NCBI GenBank assembly: GCA_002343335.1
Contig: DDSI01000025.1
Location: 5,006-25,417, forward strand
Direction of reading: 5' to 3'
Origin: Bacteriovoracaceae bacterium UBA2394
GTDB lineage: Bacteria; Bdellovibrionota; UBA2394
Length of the DNA stretch: 20,412 nt
Shown here: one piece after another, positions 8,282 to 14,630 of the stretch
Layout: the number at the start of each line of letters is the position of its first letter
Numbering within the stretch: position 1 is the first letter of the stretch
Translations under genes and position numbers: made by a program
The notes under the pieces: generated by a model
Seen by the model: the letters and a program-made list of their open reading frames with translations, nothing else
Database searches by the model: none
Told to the model about the DNA's origin: nothing

Positions 8282-8445
8282 CGAAAATAATACTAAGGAG
8301 GCTGCAAAATAATGTCAAAGCTCTGATCTTATTCTGATGATTGTTAAAAAACATAATAAAATCAAATACTTATATTGCAGATATAAATTATGAATGGAAC
8401 GGAAGAGGGCTGTATTTCGGCACCGATCTTGCACTGTTTAACCCT

Positions 8446-9804
8446 GTGATCTTGCCTAGGGGATTAATAGGGATCTTTTTGTCGCTTCTTACGCTTAGCC
8501 TTTTACGTGCGAGCGCCTCAACTTGCGTCGAAATTCTTTCGAATCCGCTCCTTGAAAATAAATCACACCTTTCGGACGATATAAATAAAGTCGATCGCAA
8601 CGCAGAGATTAGAGTCAGCTTCCGACAAGCTGAACCAGCTGAGTTTAGAAATACCTTGTTAAAAACACACGGAAGAAAATGGGTAAAAATTCGAACCGAA
8701 GATGAGTATGCCGAAATAGTTTCTCAGGGTGGTCAACTCTACTTGTCTCCAGATTCTGAGGCCGGCTTTGGAATCAGTCCAGACAAGGAATTGATTTCTC
8801 TGTTCAATAATTCCAAACAAAAGGGTCTTGGCGCTGAAGGCGTTAAGTTCGCAATAGCTCACGGTGCCACGTGGCTCCGAACCTTCGATGGATACCTAAG
8901 GAGTTATTACGAAAATTTGGGATTCGAAGTCATTTTGAAAACACAGATGCAGGCGGAAACAGGCCCTATTTACCGCGAATGGGAAGATTCGGACCGACCC
9001 GACCTACTCGTGATGCGCATTCGTCAGCCATCCACATCAGACAGAAAAAGCGAGCTTTCAAGTACGAATTTAGAAAAGGAATTTTCTGACGAAGGCAAAA
9101 CAAATTACACCACCGCCTATAATCGTGGAATTGTTCATTACTCTGGTTGGCAGGAAGCTGCGCAATCGCATGTGAGTTCGATTAAAAAATCTCAAAATGT
9201 CCTCACGATCGTTGAGGCTGGCGGAGGAACTGGACGAATGACAAAGAAGGTCATCGATGCGTTTCCTTCGAGTCGAGTGCATTTAATCGACCTCAATCCT
9301 GCGATGACAAAATATGCATTCGAAAACGGGGTTCCATTTGACCGAATTCACATCTCGGATATCTCGGATATGAAGCTCGGCGGCAAGAGTGCGGGTGAAG
9401 GGGCGCAAATTTCTTCAAATTCGGTCGACCACATTTTTTCTCATAGCGTGATCTGGATGTTGTCAGATCCTAGTCCGTTCCTCCGAGAAGCCGCTCGTAT
9501 TTTAAAGCCGGGGGGCAGACTTTCGATTTCTACGGCTCGGCCCAGCTTAATTCAACCCGAAGGAAATTCTAAGTTTATGGCCAGCCTTTCGAACGATATG
9601 GATTTAGCGCTTGCCTTTGGACATATCGACCCAAGTACATGGCAGGTTATGATCTCAGCAAATCGAGATCTCTCGAAGGTTGTGCAGTATCCTCTTGATT
9701 TCGACAAACTTGCCAGTCTTGGCAAATCAGTTGGACTCGTTCCAATATTTCAAAAGCCCCTTTATTCCAACCAGTTTGCTTTCATTGTCTTTGAAAAGCC
9801 ATAA
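8446..9804 (+). CDS. Predicted exported GNAT-like/SAM-dependent methyltransferase protein
   Basis: The C-terminal half is a class I SAM methyltransferase: motif I Val-Glu-Ala-Gly-Gly-Gly-Thr-Gly-Arg (about 9211-9237), an acidic motif II in Leu-Ile-Asp-Leu-Asn-Pro, then Leu-Lys-Pro-Gly-Gly-Arg near 9500. The N-terminal part (about 8650-9020) has Gly-Phe-Gly-Ile-Ser-Pro-Asp-Lys, Lys-Gly-Leu-Gly and Phe-Asp-Gly-Tyr-Leu...Tyr-Tyr-Glu-Asn-Leu-Gly-Phe, a pattern I associate with GNAT-like domains in phage and polymorphic-toxin proteins. The frame is open from TTG 8341, but that 5' part is AT-rich and leader-like. GTG 8446 (or TTG 8452) instead gives a basic residue, a Leu/Ile core and Ala-Ser-Ala-Ser, a plausible Sec signal peptide. 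No start has a clear Shine-Dalgarno. Substrate unknown. Confidence 0.72.
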   Translation: MILPRGLIGIFLSLLTLSLLRASASTCVEILSNPLLENKSHLSDDINKVDRNAEIRVSFRQAEPAEFRNTLLKTHGRKWVKIRTEDEYAEIVSQGGQLYLSPDSEAGFGISPDKELISLFNNSKQKGLGAEGVKFAIAHGATWLRTFDGYLRSYYENLGFEVILKTQMQAETGPIYREWEDSDRPDLLVMRIRQPSTSDRKSELSSTNLEKEFSDEGKTNYTTAYNRGIVHYSGWQEAAQSHVSSIKKSQNVLTIVEAGGGTGRMTKKVIDAFPSSRVHLIDLNPAMTKYAFENGVPFDRIHISDISDMKLGGKSAGEGAQISSNSVDHIFSHSVIWMLSDPSPFLREAARILKPGGRLSISTARPSLIQPEGNSKFMASLSNDMDLALAFGHIDPSTWQVMISANRDLSKVVQYPLDFDKLASLGKSVGLVPIFQKPLYSNQFAFIVFEKP

Positions 9805-9844
9805 GGCTTGTAAGTGCAGTGCGAATTTACCAAACTAAACTTTC

Positions 9845-9871
9845 CGATTTAGGATTCCGAATCCTAAATCG
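9845..9871. repeat. 27-base near-perfect palindrome
   Basis: CGATTTAGGATTC (9845-9857) and GAATCCTAAATCG (9859-9871) are exact reverse complements around a single C. It begins 41 bases after the methyltransferase stop. The one-base centre suits a DNA-level dyad bound by a dimer as well as an RNA hairpin. No T-run follows. Confidence 0.75.
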
Positions 9872-9989
9872 ATTTGACTACCTCATGTTCCGGCCGATTT
9901 TGTAAAAACATAAATATCTTTAGGTACATACATCTTTTCCAGCTCTTGGCATGCCTCGTGCGATGTAAAGAAGTGAGGAGGTGTTCATC

Positions 9990-10088
9990 ATGAAACACAA
10001 AAGCTGGGCGGATAGACATTCGACCTTCAGCGAACGACTGCTGACATTTTTTCGACTTAAAAATTCTACTTCTCTACTCGAAAATTAA
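9990..10088 (+). CDS. Possible 32-residue small protein or leader peptide
   Basis: AGGAGGTG at 9976-9983, an almost perfect match to the 16S anti-Shine-Dalgarno, lies six bases before an ATG at 9990, the best ribosome-binding site in the element. The frame runs 32 codons to TAA at 10086-10088. The predicted peptide starts Met-Lys-His-Lys-Ser-Trp, is basic and moderately hydrophobic in the middle (Leu-Leu-Thr-Phe-Phe), and ends Leu-Leu-Glu-Asn. It has no recognised domain. It sits 33 bases upstream of the large inverted repeat, and so could be a leader peptide acting on expression of the excisionase-integrase pair, or a free small protein. Confidence 0.4.
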   Translation: MKHKSWADRHSTFSERLLTFFRLKNSTSLLEN

Positions 10089-10120
10089 ATTGTTTTAACG
10101 AGTTAACGAACTTCCGCCCA

Positions 10121-10230
10121 CCGCCGCTTCCCCTCTAAAGCTCCGTGACTACTCCCCATCTACATTCTGCGAATGTTGCATTGCATACATCGATGGAGAG
10201 TAGTCACGGAGACGGGGAAGGCGGCGGCGG
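10121..10230. repeat. Long branched inverted repeat upstream of excisionase/integrase
   Basis: CTCCGTGACTACTC (10141-10154) pairs perfectly with GAGTAGTCACGGAG (10198-10211). After one mismatch the stem continues inward (CCATC 10156-10160 with GATGG 10192-10196). Outward, CCGCCG-CTTCCCC (10121-10133) matches GGGGAAG-g-CGGCGG (10214-10227) with a one-base bulge and an internal loop. The apex holds a second hairpin, ACATTC-tgc-GAATGT (10162-10176). The result is a stem of about 30 bp with a branched top, ending 24 bases before the excisionase-like start. It could be a structured RNA, an attenuator or a DNA origin/processing site. Confidence 0.75.
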
Positions 10231-10254
10231 TTGGACGATTAAGGGGAAAGAAGA

Positions 10255-10545
10255 ATGAGAAGTAATGAGGAAGGAGAAAGCTATAACGACTTTGGTGGAA
10301 TAACGACGACTGGAAAAACTGGAGAAGAAAAGATAAGTTCAAGTCTAGGAAATTTGTTCTTTGAAAATCGAAGAGAATGCGAGTGGCTGAATACTTTTGA
10401 AGCAGCTCACTTTCTGTCGATCACGCCCAATGCGCTCAGGATCTTGGTCTGTCGAGGCCAGGTTCCCGTGTTTAAATTCGGGCGGCGATTAAGATTCAGG
10501 CTGAAGGATTGTCAGGCCCTTTTTAAAAGAAAGGGAGATCAATAA
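10255..10545 (+). CDS. Excisionase-like helix-turn-helix DNA-binding protein
   Basis: A 96-residue protein whose second half (about 43-92) is a MerR-like winged helix-turn-helix of the excisionase/HTH_17 family: Thr-Phe-Glu-Ala-Ala-His-Phe-Leu-Ser-Ile at the start, Val-Cys-Arg-Gly-Gln-Val-Pro-Val-Phe-Lys-Phe-Gly-Arg-Arg-Leu in the wing, and a final Phe-Lys-Arg-Lys. The first 40 residues are polar and probably disordered. The ATG at 10255 follows a purine-rich AAGGGGAAAGAAGA. The stop overlaps the integrase start by one base (TAATG), so they form a coupled pair. Expected role: directing excision and/or regulating the integrase by bending DNA at the attachment sites. Confidence 0.8.
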   Translation: MRSNEEGESYNDFGGITTTGKTGEEKISSSLGNLFFENRRECEWLNTFEAAHFLSITPNALRILVCRGQVPVFKFGRRLRFRLKDCQALFKRKGDQ

Positions 10546-11645
10546 TGGCAATCAGAACCTATATCAAAGATAGAAAGAAGCTCTACGAAGCTTACGTCAA
10601 TGGATTCAACAAACGAGGAATTCGCATTCAGCGAAAGCGCTCAGGACTAGAATCCCAGCGCAAAGCTGAAACGGTTGAATTCGAACTCAAGCGCGAGCTC
10701 GCCAAACTCAAAGAAGAAAAAGTCTCATTCAGATGGAACGAATGGATGATTGAATGTTTGAAACTCATGAAAGTGAGTTACAGACCATCCACTCTCTACA
10801 GTTACGAAAAAACTGTATCGAAATGGATCAATCACCATTGGGATTCGAAAGATCTACACGACATCTCGAAGCTCGATGTGCATGAACTAATCTTCGAACG
10901 ACTTCCCAGTGATGCAACCATGCACACAAGGAAGTACGTTTTAAAGATTGTGAAGCGCATCTTTCAGATGGCAGTCGATCACGGAGAGCTCAACAGAAAT
11001 CCCGCTCAGGGGATGATGGTGAAAGTCCCGGAAGCAGAAAAGAAGGTCTTAACAAATGCAGAAGTTGAGATTCTTCTTACTGAGGCAAGAACAACCGATC
11101 ACAGATTCTATCCGATCTGGATCATAGCTTTGTTCACGGGCATGAGGTCTGGAGAACTCTATGCTCTCAGATGGAGTGACATCGACTTGGATGCTGGGAT
11201 CATCAGTGTCGGCAGAAGTTGGAATTCTAAAAATGGCTTCACCAGCACGAAGAACCAGAAAACAAGATCGGTTCCTATCTCGGAAGACCTTCTTCAGTTC
11301 CTCAAAGAGTTCAAACTCAAACGAGGACAAGAAGAATTCGTTCTTCCGCATCTGAACGAATGGACGAGAGGAGACGCAGCAGAAGTCCTAAGAAAATTCT
11401 GCAAGGCTCTCCAAATCACGCCGATCCGATTTCATGACCTAAGAGCTACATTCATCACGAATCTTTTATCTCGCGGTGAATCATTAGCGAGAGTCATGGC
11501 GATCGTGGGTCACGCGGATATGGAGACGACCAACGTCTATTTGAGAAAGGCTGGTATTGAGCTCAAAGACGGCACTGAGAAGCTTGGATATAAAATTCCA
11601 AGGCAAATCGGCGGCCAAGTCTTAGAGTTCAAGCGAAACCACTAA
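10545..11645 (+). CDS. int: Tyrosine site-specific recombinase (integrase)
   Basis: A 366-residue phage-type integrase that should join the element's attachment site with the tRNA-Ser 3' end. All catalytic residues are visible: Arg201 in Thr-Gly-Met-Arg-Ser-Gly-Glu-Leu, a beta-hairpin Lys (236 or 239), His297 and Arg300 in His-Asp-Leu-Arg, His323 in Val-Gly-His-Ala-Asp, and nucleophile Tyr332 in Asn-Val-Tyr-Leu. An N-terminal arm-binding region (about 1-50) and a SAM-like core-binding domain (about 60-155) precede the catalytic domain. It ends 88 bases before the right core and is adjacent to right arm repeats. It appears intact, so the element may still be mobile. Confidence 0.95.
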   Translation: MAIRTYIKDRKKLYEAYVNGFNKRGIRIQRKRSGLESQRKAETVEFELKRELAKLKEEKVSFRWNEWMIECLKLMKVSYRPSTLYSYEKTVSKWINHHWDSKDLHDISKLDVHELIFERLPSDATMHTRKYVLKIVKRIFQMAVDHGELNRNPAQGMMVKVPEAEKKVLTNAEVEILLTEARTTDHRFYPIWIIALFTGMRSGELYALRWSDIDLDAGIISVGRSWNSKNGFTSTKNQKTRSVPISEDLLQFLKEFKLKRGQEEFVLPHLNEWTRGDAAEVLRKFCKALQITPIRFHDLRATFITNLLSRGESLARVMAIVGHADMETTNVYLRKAGIELKDGTEKLGYKIPRQIGGQVLEFKRNH

Positions 11646-11649
11646 CCAC

Positions 11650-11695
11650 TTGCTTCTTATTGCTTCCTGAAACCGAAAGGTAAAACGGGAAGCAT
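11650..11695. repeat. Right arm-type integrase-binding repeats (TTGCTTC family)
   Basis: TTGCTTC occurs at 11650-11656 and 11660-11666, ten bases apart, and its inverted form GAAGCAT at 11689-11695. This reproduces the left-border set: direct copies one helical turn apart and an inverted copy toward the core. The repeats begin just after the integrase stop codon. Confidence 0.6.
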
Positions 11696-11732
11696 AACGA
11701 TTTCCAAAGTTTATGGAGTCGGGAGAAATGAT

Positions 11733-11749
11733 TCTCTCTCTCCGCCATT
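11733..11749 (+). repeat. attR: partial duplicate of the tRNA-Ser 3' end
   Basis: TCTCTCTCTCCGCCATT matches 6652-6668 with one difference, with 12 identical bases at the 3' side including the encoded CCA. Upstream bases GGGAGAA-ATGA-TTCTCTC (11721-11738) still resemble a T arm. It marks the right edge of the element; chromosomal sequence resumes after it. Confidence 0.85.
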
Positions 11750-11789
11750 TTCTTTACCAATCAACCAAGATGTTTTAGGACTCCCCGCT

Positions 11790-12719
11790 ATGAATAGGCT
11801 TAGCGTGTTTCTGTTATCTGTTTTGTTTGGTTCAACACTCTTTACTCCCGCTCGGGGTCAGGAATTGCCCTTCGGAATTGTGCGGCTCGGGTCGGGAAAT
11901 ATCTTGGGAAGTGGCACCGGCGTATTGGTCGGGCCCCAACATATTCTGACGGCTGCGCATAATCTGGGAAAGTCCGCGTCCAGTCTCTTAAATTTTGGTG
12001 GCCCCATGAACGGGGGAGCGCCGCCTTACACCGAAGTTGTTGGAGTTCTCCAGAGTGGCGGATCTGTGCGAGAGCTTCGAGTTGAGATTGTGAGCGTTTC
12101 TCTTTTTCCAAAAACATTCTTTTCTAATGGAAAACGGCCGAAAGGTGAAAATGAAGGAGACCGATTTGCTCACACCATAGAGGTTGGAGATTTTGCAGTT
12201 TTGCAGTTGCGAGATCCCATCGAAATTCCTAGAGGGACGAAACTTCCCCAAATCGTTGTTGAGGAAATAAATGAGAATGAAGAGCTCGTCGTGGGAGGAT
12301 TTGGAAGAAGAACTTCAATCATCCACCGTCAAAGCAATTATGTGCATGCGCTCGCTGGTTTCGGAAGTCTTAGAAATCCTTTTGCTTACGACGGAGCAAA
12401 ATCTTTTAAGAAGCAATCAAAAGTCGCGGTTGAGATTTTGAATCGATCTCATAAGGATTTTGTTTTGGCGCATGGAGATTCTGGTGGGCCCGTGCTTCAA
12501 AAAAGGGGTAACCAATTTTATATTCGTGGCGTGATCCATGCGGAACCCGCAGCTCCCGAGAGTAACCTCGCGGGTTTTGCTCATATCTTTCGCCCGGCCT
12601 ATAAAGAAGTTGTTAGTTGGTTGAAATCGGTTCTTCCTCAGGAGGCGTTTTTAACGTCGTCCACCTCGCACAGCTCTTGCGCCGATGAGACTGGGAAAAT
12701 GAAGGTCAAACGAAAATAG
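11790..12719 (+). CDS. Secreted trypsin-like serine protease
   Basis: A 309-residue S1-family (chymotrypsin fold) protease precursor. A Sec signal peptide covers about residues 1-23 (basic start, Leu/Val/Phe core, Ala-Arg-Gly-Gln). The catalytic triad is visible: His57 in Leu-Thr-Ala-Ala-His, Asp134 in Gly-Asp-Phe-Ala-Val-Leu-Gln-Leu, Ser231 in Gly-Asp-Ser-Gly-Gly-Pro. The N-terminal Pro-Phe-Gly-Ile-Val-Arg-Leu differs from the usual zymogen Ile-Val-Gly-Gly. It should act in the periplasm or outside the cell, but its substrate is unknown. The gene begins 40 bases right of attR and belongs to the chromosome. The ATG at 11790 has only a weak AGGA upstream. Confidence 0.88.
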   Translation: MNRLSVFLLSVLFGSTLFTPARGQELPFGIVRLGSGNILGSGTGVLVGPQHILTAAHNLGKSASSLLNFGGPMNGGAPPYTEVVGVLQSGGSVRELRVEIVSVSLFPKTFFSNGKRPKGENEGDRFAHTIEVGDFAVLQLRDPIEIPRGTKLPQIVVEEINENEELVVGGFGRRTSIIHRQSNYVHALAGFGSLRNPFAYDGAKSFKKQSKVAVEILNRSHKDFVLAHGDSGGPVLQKRGNQFYIRGVIHAEPAAPESNLAGFAHIFRPAYKEVVSWLKSVLPQEAFLTSSTSHSSCADETGKMKVKRK

Positions 12720-12786
12720 CACCTCGTTGAGGGGGGAGAGGTTCTAGATAGTAGATCTATGGAAAATTTTCGTCCTATAATTTCTT

Positions 12787-13665
12787 ATGCTGTCCGAGCA
12801 TCTGGAAAAACTTCAGCATTTTGTAGGAGTCGTGAAGGCTGGTTCCATTCGCTCGTACGCGACGAAGAACAACCTTTCTCAACCTGCAATATCGAAATCG
12901 ATTCAGATACTTGAAGAAGCGTTGGAATCGAATTTGCTCGTTCGTTCGCGAGAAGGCGTAGAGCTTACACCGGGGGGATCGCTTCTTTTTGACTTCGCAA
13001 ATGCTGTTATTGCTCAATCCCAAAGTGTGGAGTCGGCGCTTCATTCTAACGGTCAAATTAAGCTCACTGGCCGACTGGTCATGGGAGCTTACCCCAGCAT
13101 CGCGGTGTATTTTGTTCCTCGATTCTTTAAATTCATTCAAGAGATACAAGAGGATTTGAGCCTCGATCTCGTTTCTGCGCCCAGTGCGGAGTTAATCTCC
13201 ATGGTCCGATCGGGCAAGTTTGATTTTGTCGTAACCGTGGATCCCCCTCGCAGATCCGATCTCTTCAGCGAAACCCTCTATTCAGATACCTACTCGCTCT
13301 ACCGAAAGACGGGAGGCGGAGAAAAAATAGGGAAGGCGCCCATATTTTCAGTTCCTTCGGCGAAGGATTCCGCGGGCAAGACGTTGAGAGCCTACGTTCT
13401 CGAAGCAAAATTGGAGAAATCTTTGAGGTCTTGTGGAGATTTTGAGTCGGTAAAGGCAATGATTGAGCAGGGTGTGGGCTTTGGCCTTCTTCCAAGGCGC
13501 GTGGCAGCTCCTTTGCTTATGCAGGGAAAGGTGGAACCCGTGTTGGGCGCGAAGCTGAATGACATTGGACCGCATAGCATCAAATTCACCTGCAGAAAGC
13601 ATCGCGCCTCCGACCGAACGCTACAGTGGGTGTTGAATCAATTATCGAGAATGCTCCGACCCTAA
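12787..13665 (+). CDS. LysR-family transcriptional regulator
   Basis: A 292-residue cytoplasmic regulator of typical LysR length. The N-terminal winged helix-turn-helix (about 4-63) shows the family pattern: Leu-Gln-His-Phe-Val, Gly-Ser-Ile-Arg-Ser-Tyr-Ala, Leu-Ser-Gln-Pro-Ala-Ile-Ser-Lys-Ser-Ile, then Leu-Val-Arg-Ser and Leu-Thr-Pro-Gly-Gly. A linker helix leads to a periplasmic-binding-like effector domain (about 93-290). The effector is unknown. It stands between the protease and the spondin gene on the same strand; either could be a target, but that is a guess. No Shine-Dalgarno precedes the ATG, and a TATAAT at 12776-12781 lies only five bases upstream, so a leaderless transcript is possible. 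Confidence 0.9.
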   Translation: MLSEHLEKLQHFVGVVKAGSIRSYATKNNLSQPAISKSIQILEEALESNLLVRSREGVELTPGGSLLFDFANAVIAQSQSVESALHSNGQIKLTGRLVMGAYPSIAVYFVPRFFKFIQEIQEDLSLDLVSAPSAELISMVRSGKFDFVVTVDPPRRSDLFSETLYSDTYSLYRKTGGGEKIGKAPIFSVPSAKDSAGKTLRAYVLEAKLEKSLRSCGDFESVKAMIEQGVGFGLLPRRVAAPLLMQGKVEPVLGAKLNDIGPHSIKFTCRKHRASDRTLQWVLNQLSRMLRP

Positions 13666-13679
13666 GCGTTATTCGCTAG

Positions 13680-13698
13680 CGATCGTTTTTTACGATCG
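13680..13698 (+). terminator. Hairpin after the LysR gene
   Basis: CGATCGT (13680-13686) and ACGATCG (13692-13698) form a perfect 7-bp stem with a five-T loop, 15 bases after the LysR stop. The T-run is in the loop rather than after the stem, so intrinsic termination is uncertain; it is the only termination-like structure before the spondin gene. Confidence 0.4.
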
Positions 13699-13766
13699 GG
13701 GTATAGCGACATCCTATATCTAGCAATTCTTCAGAGCCCGTATCCTATTCTTGGAGGGAACTTCAT

Positions 13767-14501
13767 ATGAAATATTTTTCGAAACAATTGAAACTAACAA
13801 TTTTTCTATCAATCATTGCTGTGACAAGTGCGTTTGCAGATTCACAAAGAAAAAATGCCACCTCGTTTATGCTTACAATCACAAATGGGAGCGCCATGCC
13901 GATTTCACCCGGCGTTGTCTTTAGCGCCGACGAGAAGGTGACGAAGGGCTTGGTCGGTGGTGAGGCGTCAAACGGGCTAATTACACTTTGCAAATCGGGC
14001 AATCCCGATCTTCTTGTCGAAGAGTTGAAAATGAAAATGGGAATTTCAAATATTCAAAAAATTGGATCTCCCACCCTTCCGGGTGCCTCCGCCCAAGTGA
14101 TGTTGAAGGTGGGAAGTCTGGAGAAGCAAAACTTACGATTCCTTGCAATGTATGGAAAAACAATAGACGCATGCTCCGTGATCGATATTTCCAGTTTCGA
14201 TTTAATTCATGCGGTTCGCCTCAACCACGGTGTTCGCGGAGTCGACCAAGTGATCTCTACTGGCGCGTTTTCAGATCCAGTTGTTCCAGAGTTCTTAACT
14301 TCATACTGTGAAAGTGAAAAGGACGCAGTCTCTTGCTTGCGTATGCTGTCTATGGAAACGACGGGCGGGAAAATTCGCTTTTTCCGGCCCTATCTTCCAA
14401 GTGTCGTGAACTTTTTGGAGAACAAATACGGTGCTGAGGACGTACTTTCGCTTTCGCTAAACAACGGCAATGTGTCTTTCGAGCTCAAACGAGGCGACTA
14501 G
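13767..14501 (+). CDS. Secreted spondin-domain protein
   Basis: A 244-residue exported protein with a Sec signal peptide (about 1-24, ending Ala-Phe-Ala-Asp). Residues 32-85 show the spondin_N pattern: Leu-Thr-Ile-Thr-Asn-Gly, Ile-Ser-Pro-Gly-Val-Val-Phe, Gly-Gly-Glu-Ala-Ser-Asn-Gly-Leu and Leu-Cys-Lys-Ser-Gly-Asn. The domain was first described in animal extracellular matrix proteins and occurs in many bacterial secreted proteins. The usual Thr-Asn-Asp-Ala-Phe segment is replaced here by Thr-Ile-Asp-Ala-Cys. Four cysteines in the mature part may form disulfides. GGAGGG at about 13753 lies eight bases before the ATG, supporting the start. Function not known; adhesion is a family-level guess. 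Confidence 0.72.
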   Translation: MKYFSKQLKLTIFLSIIAVTSAFADSQRKNATSFMLTITNGSAMPISPGVVFSADEKVTKGLVGGEASNGLITLCKSGNPDLLVEELKMKMGISNIQKIGSPTLPGASAQVMLKVGSLEKQNLRFLAMYGKTIDACSVIDISSFDLIHAVRLNHGVRGVDQVISTGAFSDPVVPEFLTSYCESEKDAVSCLRMLSMETTGGKIRFFRPYLPSVVNFLENKYGAEDVLSLSLNNGNVSFELKRGD

Positions 14502-14589
14502 GCAGCTACCAGTATCTCTGTACGCGGGAATGGGTCTGCGATTTTGACAAATTCCCACCGCGGCTGACAGGCAATCAAATGTTTGGCCC

Positions 14590-14614
14590 GGGTGCACTCG
14601 GCTAGGGTGCACCC
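14590..14614 (+). promoter_or_regulatory. Inverted repeat just upstream of the lipoprotein start
   Basis: GGGTGCAC (14590-14597) and GTGCACCC (14607-14614) are exact reverse complements separated by nine bases. The second arm ends immediately before the GGGAG Shine-Dalgarno (about 14616-14620) of the lipoprotein gene. It could be an operator dyad or an RNA hairpin limiting ribosome access. Confidence 0.55.
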
Positions 14615-14630
14615 AGGGAGAGACAAACAT

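Larger units (their letters stand above)
9805..10254. other. 450-base stretch without an established gene, rich in structure
   Basis: Between the methyltransferase and the excisionase-like gene there is no large reading frame. In order it holds the 27-base palindrome (9845-9871), a 32-codon reading frame with a strong Shine-Dalgarno (9990-10088), a short direct repeat TTAACGA at about 10095 and 10103, and a long imperfect inverted repeat (about 10121-10230). Confidence 0.7.
6669..11749. mobile_element. Integrated mini-element (genomic island) at tRNA-Ser(CGA)
   Basis: The element starts at the 3' end of tRNA-Ser and ends at a second copy of the tRNA 3' end about 5.1 kb to the right. It contains a tyrosine integrase and excisionase-like gene next to the right border, arm-type repeats at both borders, and two cargo genes transcribed divergently. 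There are no capsid, tail, replication-initiation or conjugation genes, so it is either a satellite-like or degenerate element, or a minimal integrase-driven island. The cargo, especially the ATPase gene, looks richer in A and T than the pilus genes to the left. Confidence 0.88.

Noticed and set aside
8341..8445. N-terminal 35-codon extension of the methyltransferase protein
   Set aside because: AT-rich, promoter-like sequence directly after a stop codon; it would bury the signal peptide inside the protein.
10121..10230. Retron-type msr-msd RNA
   Set aside because: The long inverted repeat recalls one, but there is no reverse transcriptase gene in the element.
6669..11749. Complete prophage
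   Set aside because: No capsid, terminase, tail, lysis or replication genes fit in the 5 kb; only integration genes and cargo are present.
14544..14549. TTGACA upstream of the lipoprotein gene as a -35 box
   Set aside because: The sequence 17 bases downstream is ACAGGC, with no -10 resemblance nearby.
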